DNA of 64,000 nt from Rubellimicrobium roseum (GCF_006152145.1 NZ_VDFV01000010.1:1-64000); one strand, 5' to 3'; counted from the first letter of the stretch, positions 29,199-38,452 are shown. Translations and numbers: made by a program. The notes: generated by a model from the sequence alone, not told the origin.

Positions 29199-29331
29199 GG
29201 CGTGGGCCCTTCCGTCGTGAGGGTGTCATGTCGGACAGGACGGCGCCGGGTTCAAGACCCCCCACGATTCGCGCTTGTTTTCGCGCGGCGGCGGGGCGAC
29301 ACGGGGCGCCGCCGCAAAAGCCGAGTCCGCC

Positions 29332-29877
29332 ATGCCCCAGCGCCCCTACGTCATCGACCAGCTCATCTCCGCCAAGGCCATCGCCGCGCGCATCGAGGAT
29401 CTCGCCCGCGAGATCGGCGACGAGTTCCGCGACACCGACAAGCTGGTGGTCGTCGGCCTGCTGCGCGGCAGCTTCGTCTTCATCGCCGACCTCGTGCGCG
29501 AGCTGGACCTGCCGGTCGAGGTCGACTTCCTCGAAGCCTCGTCCTACGGCGACGCCATGGAATCCTCGCGCGAGGTGCGCATCCTCAAGGACCTGCGCGC
29601 CGCCATCGAGGGACGCGACGTGCTGGTGGTCGAGGACATCGTCGACACTGGCCACACGCTGAACCACGTCACCAAGTTCCTGCTGTCCCGCAAGCCCGCC
29701 AAGCTGCGTACCATTGCGCTGCTCGACAAGCCCTCCCGGCGCGAGGTGGACTTCAAGGCCCACTGGATCGGCTTCTCGATTCCTGACGAGTTCGTGGTGG
29801 GCTACGGCATCGACTTCGCGCAGCGCAACCGCAACCTTCCCTTCATCGGCAAGGTCCGCTTCACCGACGAGGCCTGA
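29332..29877 (+). CDS. hpt: Hypoxanthine phosphoribosyltransferase
   Basis: Purine salvage enzyme (181 aa) making IMP (and possibly GMP) from the base and PRPP. The PRPP-binding motif [14 protein letters not shown] is intact, and so are the [13 protein letters not shown] loop and the C-terminal [20 protein letters not shown]. The start at 29332 (MPQRPYVID) is chosen because the longer ORF adds a Gly/Arg-rich leader unlike the family. Confidence 0.95.
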   Translation: MPQRPYVIDQLISAKAIAARIEDLAREIGDEFRDTDKLVVVGLLRGSFVFIADLVRELDLPVEVDFLEASSYGDAMESSREVRILKDLRAAIEGRDVLVVEDIVDTGHTLNHVTKFLLSRKPAKLRTIALLDKPSRREVDFKAHWIGFSIPDEFVVGYGIDFAQRNRNLPFIGKVRFTDEA

Positions 29878-29901
29878 CCTCGCGCATCCCGCGCCGCGTC
29901 G

Positions 29902-29926
29902 GGATCAAAAGCCCGCGATCCGCGTT
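29902..29926 (+). promoter_or_regulatory. Possible EcfG-like stress promoter (GGATC-N16-CGTT)
   Basis: GGATC at 29902-29906 and CGTT at 29923-29926 are 16 bases apart, one mismatch from the alphaproteobacterial general-stress consensus GGAAC-N16-CGTT. It lies about 50 bp before a GlsB-type gene, a common member of such regulons. Chance occurrence is possible. Confidence 0.25.
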
Positions 29927-29976
29927 GTGCGGAAAGCCGCCGATGGCACGGACGGCGCAACAGAAAGGACGCGGAC

Positions 29977-30231
29977 ATGGAAGGACTGGGCTGGCTGAGC
30001 TTCCTGATCATCGGTCTCATCGCGGGCTGGATCGCCGAGAAGATCATGCATCGCGACCAGGGGCTGCTCGTGAACCTGATCGTGGGGGTGATCGGCGCCT
30101 ATCTTGGCGCATTCCTCTTCAGCCTTGTGGGCCTCGAAACGGCCGGGAGCTGGATCGGAGCCATCATCGTGGCCACCATCGGAGCGGTCGTGCTCCTCTG
30201 GATCGTGGGGATGATCCGGCGCCGGGCCTGA
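29977..30231 (+). CDS. GlsB/YeaQ/YmgE family stress-response membrane protein
   Basis: An 84-aa inner-membrane protein with three hydrophobic helices (LSFLIIGLIAGWIAEKIM, LIVGVIGAYLGAFLFSLVG, IIVATIGAVVLLWIVGMI). The glycine-rich GVIGAYLGAFLF segment is the family's mark (the old name is transglycosylase-associated protein). These genes are usually induced by envelope or stationary-phase stress, but a biochemical role is not established. A hairpin follows the gene. Confidence 0.88.
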   Translation: MEGLGWLSFLIIGLIAGWIAEKIMHRDQGLLVNLIVGVIGAYLGAFLFSLVGLETAGSWIGAIIVATIGAVVLLWIVGMIRRRA

Positions 30232-30243
30232 CGGGAACCCCTC

Positions 30244-30268
30244 GGGGGCGCGGCCCAACCGCGCCCCC
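30244..30268 (+). terminator. GC-rich hairpin after the GlsB-like gene
   Basis: GGGGGCGCGG (30244-30253) pairs perfectly with CCGCGCCCCC (30259-30268), with a 5-nt loop. There is no T-run. It is a likely transcription end in this T-poor genome. Confidence 0.6.
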
Positions 30269-30401
30269 ACAGGCGATTGCGGCATCTTCCGGCCGGGATC
30301 CGGGCGAATATGCGCAACCGGCTGTGCAAGAACACAGGGGTTCGCTTCGCTCATAAGCGGCTAGCCTCGGGCGGCGTCCAGCACCCCGGAAAGGAGTCGC
30401 A

Positions 30402-30872
30402 ATGATCCGCACCCTCAGCCTCGCCGCCGTGGCCGCGCTCGGCCTGGCCAGCGTCACCGTCGCTCAGGAAGGGCCCACGCCCGAGCAGCAGGCGGTCAAC
30501 GCCCGCCAGTCGCACATGACCCTCTATGCCCACAACCTGGGCAAGCTCGGCGCCATGGCCCAGGGCAACGCCGAATACAACGCCGAGACCGCCACCGCCG
30601 CCGCGGCGTCGCTGCACCACCTCGTCCAGCTCGACCAGTCCGGCTACTGGCTCGAGGGCACCTCGTCCGAGCAGATGGAGGAGTCCCGCGCCCTGCCCGC
30701 CCTCTGGCAGAACCTGGAGGACGCCGGGGCCAAGCACGAGGCGCTGATGACGGCCGTCGAGAACCTCCAGTCGACCGCCGGCACCGACCTTGCCTCGCTC
30801 CAGGCCGCACTCGGCGGCGTCGGCCAGGCCTGCGGCGCCTGCCACGAGAACTACCGCGTCCCGCAGAACTGA
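30402..30872 (+). CDS. Cytochrome c' (class II, C-terminal heme site)
   Basis: A periplasmic 156-aa protein with signal peptide MIRTLSLAAVAALGLASVTVA. The single heme-binding CGACH is near the C-terminus (residues 144-148, followed by ENYR), as in class II c-type cytochromes with a four-helix bundle. Family members bind NO or CO, or act as electron carriers. A strong ribosome binding site (AAAGGAG) precedes the ATG. Only two bases separate it from the diheme cytochrome gene, so both are co-expressed. Confidence 0.9.
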   Translation: MIRTLSLAAVAALGLASVTVAQEGPTPEQQAVNARQSHMTLYAHNLGKLGAMAQGNAEYNAETATAAAASLHHLVQLDQSGYWLEGTSSEQMEESRALPALWQNLEDAGAKHEALMTAVENLQSTAGTDLASLQAALGGVGQACGACHENYRVPQN

Positions 30873-30874
30873 CG

Positions 30875-31807
30875 ATGCGTCGGGCGCTGACCGCATTGGT
30901 CCTCCTCGCCGCCGTGGGCGGGGGCGTGGCATGGTGGCTCACGGCGCCCGATCCCATTCCCGAATCCGAACTGGCGGGACTGACCGGCGACGCGACCCGC
31001 GGGCAGGCGGTCTTCGCCGCCGCGGGCTGCGCGTCCTGCCATCTCGCGCCCGAGGACGAGTCGGCCGGCCCTCCCGTGCTGGCAGGCGGCCAGCGCTTCG
31101 TCACCCAGTTTGGAACCTTCGTGGCACCCAACATCTCGCCTTCGCCGCAAGGCGTTGGCAACTGGACCGACGCGCAGCTCATCAACGCGATCGCGCGCGG
31201 CGTCTCGCCCGAGGGGCAGCATTACTACCCGGCCTTCCCCTGGACCGCCTACAACAAGGCCGACCTCCAGGACCTCGCCGATCTCGTGGCCCATCTGCGC
31301 ACGCTCCCGCCCTCGGAGGCGGAGAGCCTGCCCCACGAGGTGCCCTTCCCCTTCAACATCCGCCGCAGCCTCGGCGGCTGGAAGCTCCTCTTCGAGAACC
31401 GCGACTTCGTCCTCCAGGCCGACCTCACGCCCGAGCAGGAGCGCGGCCGCTACCTGGTCGAGGCGCTGGGTCATTGCGGCGAGTGCCACACGCCTCGCAA
31501 TCCCCTGGGCGGCCTGCGCACCGACGCCTGGCTCTCGGGCGCGCCCGATCCGGCGGGGGACGGGCAGAACCCGAACATCACCCCGGCGGGCCTCCAGTGG
31601 TCCGAGGGCGAGATCGTCGCCATGCTCCAGTCCGGCTTCACGCCCGAGTTCGACGTCGTGGGCGGCGAGATGGCCGAGGTGGTCCGCAACACGAGCCAGC
31701 TCTCCGACGCCGACCGGCAGGCCATCGCGGCCTACCTCAAGGCCGTCCCGCCGATCGAGTCGCCCGCGCCCGAGCCCGGCACCGGCGATTCCACCGCCGA
31801 GGAGTGA
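30875..31807 (+). CDS. Diheme class I cytochrome c
   Basis: A 310-aa protein with an N-terminal hydrophobic segment (LTALVLLAAVGGGVAWWL) that may anchor it to the membrane. It has two heme motifs, CASCH (52-56) and CGECH (201-205). Segments such as VAPNISPSPQGVGNWTD and YPAFPWTAYNKAD resemble cytochrome subunits of membrane-linked dehydrogenases (gluconate or aldehyde type). No dehydrogenase lies nearby, and its partner here is the adjacent cytochrome c'. An electron relay from quinol or an unlinked dehydrogenase is the reasonable guess. Confidence 0.88.
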   Translation: MRRALTALVLLAAVGGGVAWWLTAPDPIPESELAGLTGDATRGQAVFAAAGCASCHLAPEDESAGPPVLAGGQRFVTQFGTFVAPNISPSPQGVGNWTDAQLINAIARGVSPEGQHYYPAFPWTAYNKADLQDLADLVAHLRTLPPSEAESLPHEVPFPFNIRRSLGGWKLLFENRDFVLQADLTPEQERGRYLVEALGHCGECHTPRNPLGGLRTDAWLSGAPDPAGDGQNPNITPAGLQWSEGEIVAMLQSGFTPEFDVVGGEMAEVVRNTSQLSDADRQAIAAYLKAVPPIESPAPEPGTGDSTAEE

Positions 31808-31879
31808 CGTTCCGGCGTGCTTGACAGCTCCGGGCCGGGCGAGGACCGTCGCCCGACTACGGAAGGAGACCCCAAGACG

Positions 31880-32842
31880 ATGAAGCTCGTGCTCGACTGC
31901 GATCCCGGCGTGGACGACGCCGTGGCGGTGATGCTGGCGCTCGCCTCGCCCGAGGTGGAACTGCTGGGCCTCAGCACGGTCTTCGGCAACGCCCCGGTGG
32001 ACGTGACCACCCGCAACGCCCGCACGCTGCTGCGCGCGGGCGGGCGGCCCGACCTGCCGGTGGCGAAGGGGGCCCACGGGCCGCTGGTCGGGCGCTTCGG
32101 CGGCGGCGTGCCCTTCATCCACGGCAAGGACGGCCTGGGCGACGGCAACGTCGCCCGCGCGTCCGAGGACGACCGTCCCCCGGACCTGTCCGCTGTCGAG
32201 CTGCTGCGCCGCGAGGTGCTGGCCGCGCCGGGCGAGGTCACGCTCCTGGCCGTGGGGCCGCTCACCAACATCGCGCTCTTCGCCCGCGTCCACCCCGAGG
32301 CCGCGCGGCAGGTCGCCCGCGTCGTGGTCATGGGCGGCAACGCCCTGTCCCCCGGCAACATCACGCCGGGCGCCGAGGCCAACATCCACAACGATCCCGA
32401 AGCCGCCGACATCGTCATGGGCTTCGACTGGCCGGTGGCGATGGTCGGGCTCGACGTGACCGACGGGATCGTCCTGGGCCCCGCCCATCTCGACGCCATC
32501 GGCTCGGGCGGCACCCCGGCGCACGACCTTCTCGCCCGCGCCGTGCCGCTCTACCGGCAGTTCTACAAGGACTTCAACGACATCGACGGCGTGGCCGCCC
32601 ACGACCCGGCGGCGCTGGCGCTCCTGCTCGTGCCCGACCTCTTCGACACCGAGGACTGGCCCATCCGCGTGGAGCTGTCCGGCATCGGCCGCGGCAAGAC
32701 CTGGCCGCAGACACGCCGCCGCCCGACGCCCCCGCCGGGCTGGGAAGGCCGCCCACCGGTCCAGGTCGCCACCGGCGCCCGCAGCGAGGCCGTGGCCGAC
32801 TTCATCGCCGACCGCATCGCCAAAGCGCGGTTCGGGACCTGA
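31880..32842 (+). CDS. Inosine-uridine preferring nucleoside hydrolase family protein
   Basis: Cleaves the N-glycosidic bond of ribonucleosides in purine/pyrimidine salvage. The 320-aa protein opens with the calcium-binding signature LDCDPGVDDAVAVML and continues with LLAVGPLTNIALFAR and VVMGGNA, then HDPAALALLL for the second active-site face. The ATG at 31880 is chosen because the signature should be at the extreme N-terminus, and GGAGACC is properly placed upstream. It has no signal peptide, so it acts on cytoplasmic nucleosides. Base preference is not predictable. Confidence 0.93.
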   Translation: MKLVLDCDPGVDDAVAVMLALASPEVELLGLSTVFGNAPVDVTTRNARTLLRAGGRPDLPVAKGAHGPLVGRFGGGVPFIHGKDGLGDGNVARASEDDRPPDLSAVELLRREVLAAPGEVTLLAVGPLTNIALFARVHPEAARQVARVVVMGGNALSPGNITPGAEANIHNDPEAADIVMGFDWPVAMVGLDVTDGIVLGPAHLDAIGSGGTPAHDLLARAVPLYRQFYKDFNDIDGVAAHDPAALALLLVPDLFDTEDWPIRVELSGIGRGKTWPQTRRRPTPPPGWEGRPPVQVATGARSEAVADFIADRIAKARFGT

Positions 32843-32857
32843 GCCCGAAAGGTGCGC

Positions 32858-32877
32858 GGGCGGGCCTCGGCCCGCCC
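32858..32877. terminator. Hairpin between convergent nucleoside hydrolase and lipA
   Basis: GGGCGGGCC (32858-32866) pairs with GGCCCGCCC (32869-32877) with a very small loop (effectively a CTCG tetraloop). It is placed to serve both converging genes. There is no T-run. Confidence 0.55.
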
Positions 32878-32882
32878 CAGCA

Positions 32883-33827
32883 TCACGCCAGCTTCGCCTC
32901 CCGCGCCGCCTGCAGCTTCGCGAAGTCATCGCCCGCATGGTAGCTCGACCGCGTGAGCGGGCTTGCCGAGACCATCAGGAATCCCTTGCCCCGAGCCGTA
33001 CGCTCGTAGTCCGCGAACTCGTCGGGCGTCACGAAGCGGTCCACCCGGTGATGCTTGGGCGAGGGCTGGAGATACTGGCCGATCGTCAGGAAATCGACGT
33101 CCGCCGCGCGCATGTCGTCCATGACCTGCAGCACCGCCTGCCGGTCCTCGCCCAGCCCCACCATGATCCCAGACTTGGTGAAGGCGCCCGGCCAGATTTC
33201 CTTGGCGCGCTGGAGAAGCCGCAGCGAGTGGAAATAGCGGGCGCCCGGCCGCACCTCGGGGTAGAGCCCGGGCACGGTTTCAAGGTTGTGGTTGAACACG
33301 TCCGGCCGCGCCGCGATCACCATCTCCAGCGCCTCGGGCCCGCACTTGAGGAAGTCGGGCACCAGCACCTCGATGGTGGTCGCCGGGCTGCGCCTCCGGA
33401 TCGCCCGGATCGTCATGGCGAAGTGCTCGGCCCCGCCGTCCGACAGATCGTCGCGGTCCACGCTCGTCACCACGACATGGCTCAGGCCCAGCTTCTGCAC
33501 CGCGTCCGCCACCCGCCCAGGCTCGAATGCGTCCAGCGCCTGCGGCCGCCCCGTGGCGACGTTGCAGAAGGTGCAGCCCCGGGTGCAGATCTCGCCCATG
33601 ATCATCATGGTCGCGTGCCCCTGCCCCCAGCATTCGCCGACGTTGGGGCAGCCCGCCTCCTCGCAGACCGTGGTCAGCCGATGCTCGCGCATGATGCGCG
33701 AGGTCTCGCGGTAGCCGGCACTCGTGGGCGCCTTCACACGGATCCACGACGGCTTGCGGGGCTGCTCCTGATCGGGGCGGTGGGCCTTCTCCGGGTGCCG
33801 TTCTCCCGGGATCTTGAGGTCGCGCAT
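32883..33827 (-). CDS. lipA: Lipoyl synthase
   Basis: A radical-SAM enzyme inserting two sulfurs into octanoylated lipoyl domains. In 314 aa it has the auxiliary-cluster cysteines in [12 protein letters not shown] and the radical-SAM motif [10 protein letters not shown], followed by [12 protein letters not shown] and [10 protein letters not shown]. The start at 33827 ([14 protein letters not shown]) is preferred, as GGAAAGGGG lies just upstream. The longer ORF adds 19 residues without family support. Confidence 0.96.
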   Translation of the reverse strand: MRDLKIPGERHPEKAHRPDQEQPRKPSWIRVKAPTSAGYRETSRIMREHRLTTVCEEAGCPNVGECWGQGHATMMIMGEICTRGCTFCNVATGRPQALDAFEPGRVADAVQKLGLSHVVVTSVDRDDLSDGGAEHFAMTIRAIRRRSPATTIEVLVPDFLKCGPEALEMVIAARPDVFNHNLETVPGLYPEVRPGARYFHSLRLLQRAKEIWPGAFTKSGIMVGLGEDRQAVLQVMDDMRAADVDFLTIGQYLQPSPKHHRVDRFVTPDEFADYERTARGKGFLMVSASPLTRSSYHAGDDFAKLQAAREAKLA

Positions 33828-33929
33828 CGTGCCCCTTTCCTCAGGGTCAATCGGTTCCATTTCAAGATAAGCGGACCGGGCCACCTTTACCAGCAGGACC
33901 AGCGAACCGGCCCGCCAGTGGAGGGAACA

Positions 33930-34664
33930 ATGAGTCCAATGTCAAAGAAAATGGTTGCCGAGGCCATCGGCACCTTCATCCTCGTCTTCTTCGGTTGCGG
34001 AGCGGCCGTCTTCATGGGCGAACAGATCGGGATGCTCGGCATCTCCTTCGCCTTCGGCCTGTCGATCGTCGCCGCCGCCTATTCGCTGGGCCCGATCTCG
34101 GGGGCCCATCTCAACCCGGCCGTCTCCTTCGGGATGGTGATGGCCGGCCGCATGACCATGGCCGAGGCGCTCCGCTACGCGGCGGCCCAGGTCCTCGGCG
34201 CGATCGTCGCGGCGCTCGCGATCTGGCTCATCGCCTCGGGCACGGCGACGTGGTCGCTGGCCGAGAACGGTCTCGGCCAGAACGGCTACGGCACGGGCTA
34301 CCTGGGACAGTATTCCTGGGGCGCGGCCTTCGTCTTCGAGGCGCTCGCCACCTTCCTCTTCGTGACGGTGATCCTGGGCGCCACGCAGGCCGCCTCGCCA
34401 GGGGCCTTCGCGGGGCTCGCCATCGGGCTGACGCTCGCGGCGATCCACATGGTGGGCATCAACATCACCGGTGTCTCGGTGAACCCTGCCCGCTCCATCG
34501 GCCCCGCGCTCTTCGCCGGGACAGGGGCGCTCGCGGACCTGTGGCTCTTCATCGTGGCGCCGCTCGCGGGGGCCGCCGCCGCCGGGGCGCTCTTCGCCGC
34601 CGGCTGGACCTCGGCCGACGAGAAGCCCGCCGACATGGTCAAGGCCCAGCCCGACATCGCCTGA
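33930..34664 (+). CDS. aqpZ: Aquaporin Z-type MIP channel
   Basis: A six-helix water channel of 244 aa. Both NPA half-helices are intact: [11 protein letters not shown] and [11 protein letters not shown]. The AqpZ-like opening ([21 protein letters not shown]) and the [25 protein letters not shown] block favour an AqpZ-type water channel over a glycerol facilitator, because the position after the second NPA is R-S-I and not the longer GlpF-type loop. GGAGGG sits five bases before the chosen ATG. A second Met at 33939 is possible. It is divergent from lipA. Confidence 0.95.
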   Translation: MSPMSKKMVAEAIGTFILVFFGCGAAVFMGEQIGMLGISFAFGLSIVAAAYSLGPISGAHLNPAVSFGMVMAGRMTMAEALRYAAAQVLGAIVAALAIWLIASGTATWSLAENGLGQNGYGTGYLGQYSWGAAFVFEALATFLFVTVILGATQAASPGAFAGLAIGLTLAAIHMVGINITGVSVNPARSIGPALFAGTGALADLWLFIVAPLAGAAAAGALFAAGWTSADEKPADMVKAQPDIA

Positions 34665-34671
34665 CCTCCGA

Positions 34672-34700
34672 CGCGCGGCGCCCACCCGGGGCGCCGCGCG
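34672..34700 (+). terminator. Strong hairpin after aqpZ
   Basis: CGCGCGGCGCCC (34672-34683) pairs perfectly with GGGCGCCGCGCG (34689-34700), a 12-bp stem with a 5-nt loop. There is no T-run. It lies just after the aquaporin stop. Confidence 0.65.
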
Positions 34701-34774
34701 CATCGTCGCAGCCCCGCCTGGGCTGTTGACCCGCGGTCCCGCGACCGGTCATTCCCACCCGGCCAGGAGTCGCC

Positions 34775-35356
34775 ATGCCGCCCGTCGAGACCGCCCTCGC
34801 CATCCTCGTCCTGCTGCTCACGCCGGGACCCACCAACACGCTCCTCGCCATCGCCGGGGCCGAGCGCGGCTGGACGCGCGCCGTGCGCCTGATCCCCGCC
34901 GAACTGGGCGGGTATCTCGCGATCACGCTCCCGCTCGCCCTCCTGGGGGCGCGGCTCCTCGACGCCCAGCCAGCGGCACGCACGGCCATCACGCTCCTGG
35001 CGGCGGTCTGGGTGGCCTGGCTTGCGCTCTCGATGTGGCGCGTGCCGGCCGCGCGCACGGGCGCGCCCAGCGTCACCGGCCGGCGCGTCCTCGTCACCAC
35101 GCTCCTGAACCCCAAGGCCCTGATCTTCGGCCTCGTGCTGCTTCCCGCGGCCGACGGCGCGCGCCTCCTCCTGAACCTCGGCCTCTTCGCCGCCGAGATC
35201 GTCGCCGTCGCCATGGCTTGGGCGGCGCTGGGCGCGCTCCTGCGCCGGGCCGGCGCGCGCGGGACCGGCATGCCGCAGGGCTGGCGCCGCGCCGCCTCGG
35301 TCTGGCTCGGCGCCCTGGCCGTCTACCTGCTCGGGCGTGTCGCGGGCCTCGCCTGA
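34775..35356 (+). CDS. LysE/RhtB family amino-acid exporter
   Basis: A 193-aa membrane protein with about five or six hydrophobic segments. The N-terminal block ETALAILVLLLTPGPTNTLLAIAG is the family signature. TTLLNPKALIFGLVLLP is the second conserved region. Exported solutes in this family include lysine, homoserine, threonine and leucine; none is indicated here. An AGGAG element precedes the ATG. It is convergent with the DUF6456 gene, only four bases apart. Confidence 0.88.
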   Translation: MPPVETALAILVLLLTPGPTNTLLAIAGAERGWTRAVRLIPAELGGYLAITLPLALLGARLLDAQPAARTAITLLAAVWVAWLALSMWRVPAARTGAPSVTGRRVLVTTLLNPKALIFGLVLLPAADGARLLLNLGLFAAEIVAVAMAWAALGALLRRAGARGTGMPQGWRRAASVWLGALAVYLLGRVAGLA

Positions 35357-35360
35357 GCCC

Positions 35361-36398
35361 CTAGCCGATCACCCCCGCCTCGGCGCGGTAATGCTGCTGA
35401 AGCCGCTCGAGCGCGATCCGCAGCACCACCTTGCCCGACCGCGCCGACCAGCCGTGCCGCCGCTCCACCTGTTCCAGCCCCTCCAGCAGGCAGCAGCAGC
35501 GCAGCGCCACATCCGCGAGCCCCGGTCCCAGGTCCGCCAGCGCCCGCTCGATCCTCCGCCGCGCGGCTTCGGGCCCGGCGGTCAGCGGGCGCGGCACCTC
35601 GTCGATCCGGGGCACCCGCAACAGCCAGCCCTCCCAGTCCGCTGCCACCTCGGCCTCCTGCGCGATCTCGAAATCCTCGCGCAGCCGCTCCCCGGCCGCG
35701 ATCAGGTCGCGCGGCAGGAACGGACGCCCGTCGCCGTCCCGCCGCCGTGACAGGATCAGGAGCGGGCTCTCCCCCAGCATCGACCGCGCGTGCCGAAGCC
35801 GCGCGTCCTCGCTCTCGAACGCGAACCCCGCCTGCGCCTCGGCAAAGCCCGCGGGCCGCCCCCCGTCCACCATCCGCCGCAGGAGCGCCCGGCCAGCCGG
35901 AGAGATCCGGTAGCGCTGGATGCGCGCCTCGGGCAGCCCGCCCCCGATCCAGTCGCGCAGCGCCATCGCCTCGGCGAGCCGCCTCTCCACCACCGCGAGG
36001 CGCGTCGGCTCGCCGTCCGGCACGTCGCGCACCAGCACGCCCTTTTCCATGTCGCGCGCCACCGCCAGCACCGTTCCCGACTCGGCCAGCCGGCGCAGCA
36101 CCGGCAGGGCCTCGCGCGCCAGCGCCTCTTCGTCCTCTCGCTCGGTCCCGCCCGCCGTGAGCGACTCGAGCGCCGAATCGACCAGCGGATCGTCCCGCAG
36201 CGACTCGACCCGCCGCACGCGCCGCGACACCGTCGAGGGCGCCACCCGCGCCTCGCGCGCCAGCGCCCGGATGCCCTGGCCCTTCTCGGTATGCGCCAGG
36301 TAATGGGCCGCGGCCTCCGGCACCCATCCGGGCAGGCCCTCCCGGTCGCCGCGCGGCGTCTCGGTTCTCCGTTGCGCCGTTCCCTTGCTTTTCGTCAT
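35361..36398 (-). CDS. DUF6456 helix-turn-helix protein
   Basis: A 345-aa basic, probably DNA-binding protein restricted to alphaproteobacteria. A helix-turn-helix is visible at about residues 38-65 (GIRALAREARVAPSTVSRRVRRV), and the C-terminal 130 residues form the DUF6456 region (RDLIAAGERLREDFEIAQEA, QVERRHGWSARSGKVVLRIALERL). Biological targets are unknown. A TTAA-N7-GTAAC box lies 283 bp upstream in an unusually long (500 bp) leader region. Confidence 0.82.
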   Translation of the reverse strand: MTKSKGTAQRRTETPRGDREGLPGWVPEAAAHYLAHTEKGQGIRALAREARVAPSTVSRRVRRVESLRDDPLVDSALESLTAGGTEREDEEALAREALPVLRRLAESGTVLAVARDMEKGVLVRDVPDGEPTRLAVVERRLAEAMALRDWIGGGLPEARIQRYRISPAGRALLRRMVDGGRPAGFAEAQAGFAFESEDARLRHARSMLGESPLLILSRRRDGDGRPFLPRDLIAAGERLREDFEIAQEAEVAADWEGWLLRVPRIDEVPRPLTAGPEAARRRIERALADLGPGLADVALRCCCLLEGLEQVERRHGWSARSGKVVLRIALERLQQHYRAEAGVIG

Positions 36399-36898
36399 TC
36401 GCGTGTCCCGCCCTCAGTTGCGGCCGTTGCCGGCACGTTCGTTCCAGCCGCGCGCGGCGCGCCGGTTCGGGCAAAGACTGGTTGCGAGAATCCTAACGAT
36501 CCCTGACAGCACCGAACGGTCCCCCCCGACTTCACGCAACACCTGCGCGCTTCGTGGCAAACTGTTGGTCCCACACATGGGCGGACACGAGAGGGCTGAA
36601 AATGCAGGAAACCGGGGAAGGACGCGATTCGCCGCGCTCGGCGCAGGCCCGGCCGACCGCAGCCGGGCCCGAGGGAAATGGTTACGGCAGTGTTAACAAT
36701 CGTCTGCGGCGCCCGCGGCCGCGCCGTCCCCGCTGGGGCATCGACTGGGCGGCGCGGTCCCGCGCCTGGTGGAAGGCGGACCCCGCCAACCCGCAGGAGC
36801 ATCACCAGCCCGAGGTGCGGGACGCCTGCCGTCCCATGGTGTGGCCGTCCGCGCGCTGTCCGGGCGCGCGGCTTCCGATCCGCTGGAGGCGGATGCTG
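36399..36898. other. 500-bp gene-free stretch between mttB-like gene and DUF6456 gene
   Basis: No credible gene was found. Open frames on both strands are Arg/Pro/Gly-rich and lack family resemblance. The interval should hold the promoter of the minus-strand DUF6456 gene and the 3' end signals of the mttB-like gene. Its distinguishing feature is the AT-rich element around 36681-36700. Confidence 0.5.
36681..36696 (-). promoter_or_regulatory. CtrA-like box (TTAA-N7-GTAAC) in DUF6456 upstream region
   Basis: On the minus strand the sequence reads TTAACACTGCCGTAAC, one base from the CtrA consensus. It shares TTAACACT and GTAAC with the box at 3731, so both could bind the same factor. Its distance of 283 bp from the DUF6456 ATG implies a long leader. 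Confidence 0.35.
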
Positions 36899-38452
36899 TC
36901 AGAGGAACGCGTCCGGGACGCTCGCCTTCTTGCGGGCGACATAGTCGTCGAGCGACTCGCGGATCCCCGCGTCGAGCTCCGGCTGACGGTAGGTTTCCAG
37001 CAGGCGACGGACGCGGGCCGACGCGAGCGCCTGCGTGTCGCGGGCGCCCTCCTCCTCCCAGGTCTCGAAGGGCTTGTAGTCGAGCAGGTCCGACCGCCAG
37101 AAGGCGTCCTTGAAGTTGGCCTGGGTATGCTCGCAGCCGAGATAGTGCCCGCCGGGCCCGACCTCGCGGATGGCGTCCATCCCCTGCCCGTTCGCATCGA
37201 GAGCGACGCCCTTGGCGAAGTGGTGAAGCGCCCCGAGCTGGTCTGCGTCCATGACGAACTTCTCGTAGGAGGACACGAGGCCCCCCTCCAGCCAGCCGCA
37301 GGCGTGGAGCATGAAGTTCACACCCGACATGAGGCCCATGTTGAGGCTGTTGGCCGATTCGTAGGCCGCCTGAGCGTCGGGCAGCTTGGAGCCGCAGAAG
37401 CCCCCGGCGCTCCGGTAGGGCAGGCCCAGGCGACGGACGAGCTGGCCCGCGCCATAGGTGATGTGGCTGGCCTCCGGCGTCCCGAAGGTCGGCGCGCCCG
37501 AGTTCATGTCGATCGAGGTCACGAAGGCCCCGGCGATCACGGGGGCGCCCTTGCGGATGAGCTGGCTGTAGCTCACGCCCGCCAGGATCTCGGCCAGCAC
37601 CTGCGTCAGGGTGCCGCCCACGGTGACGGGCGCCATGGCCCCGCCCACGATGAAGGGGCTGACGATGGCCGCCTGGTTGTTCCGGGCATAGACCTCGAGG
37701 GCGCCCATCATGATGCCGTCGAACGTGAGCGGCGAGTTGATGTTGATGAGAGAGGTCATCACCGTGTTGTTCTGGACGAAGTCCGCCCCGAACAGCAGCG
37801 ACGCCATGTCCACCGAATCCTGCGCCCGCTCCGGCGCCGTGACCGAGCCCATGAACGGCTTGTCCGACAGCGTCATGTGCGCGTGCAGCATGTCGAGGTG
37901 GCGCTTGTTCACCGCAACATCGGTGGGCTCGCACACCGTCCCACCCGAGTGGTGCAGCCACTTGGACATGTAGCCGAGCTTCACGAAGTTGCGGAAGTCC
38001 TCGATGGTCGCGTAGCGGCGGCCGCCTTCGGCGTCGCGCACGAAGGGAGGCCCGTAGACCGGAGCCAGCACGAGGTTGCGCCCGCCGATCTCCACGTTCC
38101 GCTCCGGGTTCCGCGCGTGCTGCGTGAAGGTCTTGGGCGCGGTCGCGCAAAGCTGGCGCGCCAGCCCCCGCGGGATGCGCACCCGCTCGCCCTGCACGTC
38201 GGCGCCCGCGTCCTTCCAGCGCTCCAGCGCTTCCGGGTTCTCGACGAAGTTGACCCCGATCTCCTCCAGCACCGTCTCGGCGTTGTGCTCGATGATCTGG
38301 AGAGCCTCTTCGTTCAGGACCTCGAAGTTCGGGATGTTGCGCTCGATGAAGCGGGCGGTCTCCACGCTCACGGCGGTCCGCTCGGCCCGGCGGGCGGCTC
38401 CGCCGCCACCCCGCGACCGGCGACCCGTTCCAGCTTCGGCCACGTCAGCCAT
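36899..38452 (-). CDS. MttB-superfamily methyltransferase (trimethylamine methyltransferase family, non-pyrrolysine)
   Basis: A TIM-barrel methyltransferase of the MttB superfamily (517 aa), which in characterised members moves a methyl group from a quaternary or tertiary amine to a corrinoid protein. Diagnostic segments are [27 protein letters not shown] and the [13 protein letters not shown] and [22 protein letters not shown] regions. No in-frame TAG interrupts it, so this is a non-pyrrolysine member, like the glycine-betaine methyltransferases. No corrinoid protein or RamA-like reactivase lies nearby. The likely substrates are betaines; not proven. Confidence 0.88.
   Translation of the reverse strand: MADVAEAGTGRRSRGGGGAARRAERTAVSVETARFIERNIPNFEVLNEEALQIIEHNAETVLEEIGVNFVENPEALERWKDAGADVQGERVRIPRGLARQLCATAPKTFTQHARNPERNVEIGGRNLVLAPVYGPPFVRDAEGGRRYATIEDFRNFVKLGYMSKWLHHSGGTVCEPTDVAVNKRHLDMLHAHMTLSDKPFMGSVTAPERAQDSVDMASLLFGADFVQNNTVMTSLININSPLTFDGIMMGALEVYARNNQAAIVSPFIVGGAMAPVTVGGTLTQVLAEILAGVSYSQLIRKGAPVIAGAFVTSIDMNSGAPTFGTPEASHITYGAGQLVRRLGLPYRSAGGFCGSKLPDAQAAYESANSLNMGLMSGVNFMLHACGWLEGGLVSSYEKFVMDADQLGALHHFAKGVALDANGQGMDAIREVGPGGHYLGCEHTQANFKDAFWRSDLLDYKPFETWEEEGARDTQALASARVRRLLETYRQPELDAGIRESLDDYVARKKASVPDAFL

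Noticed and set aside
36395-36805. A minus-strand frame ending in an ATGA overlap with the DUF6456 start
   Set aside because: The translation is Cys/Arg/Gly-rich and family-free; the overlap seems fortuitous.
36602-36900. A possible small gene beginning ATG at 36602 with GAGAGGG before it
   Set aside because: The start is well placed, but there is no stop before guaA and the amino-acid composition is low-complexity.
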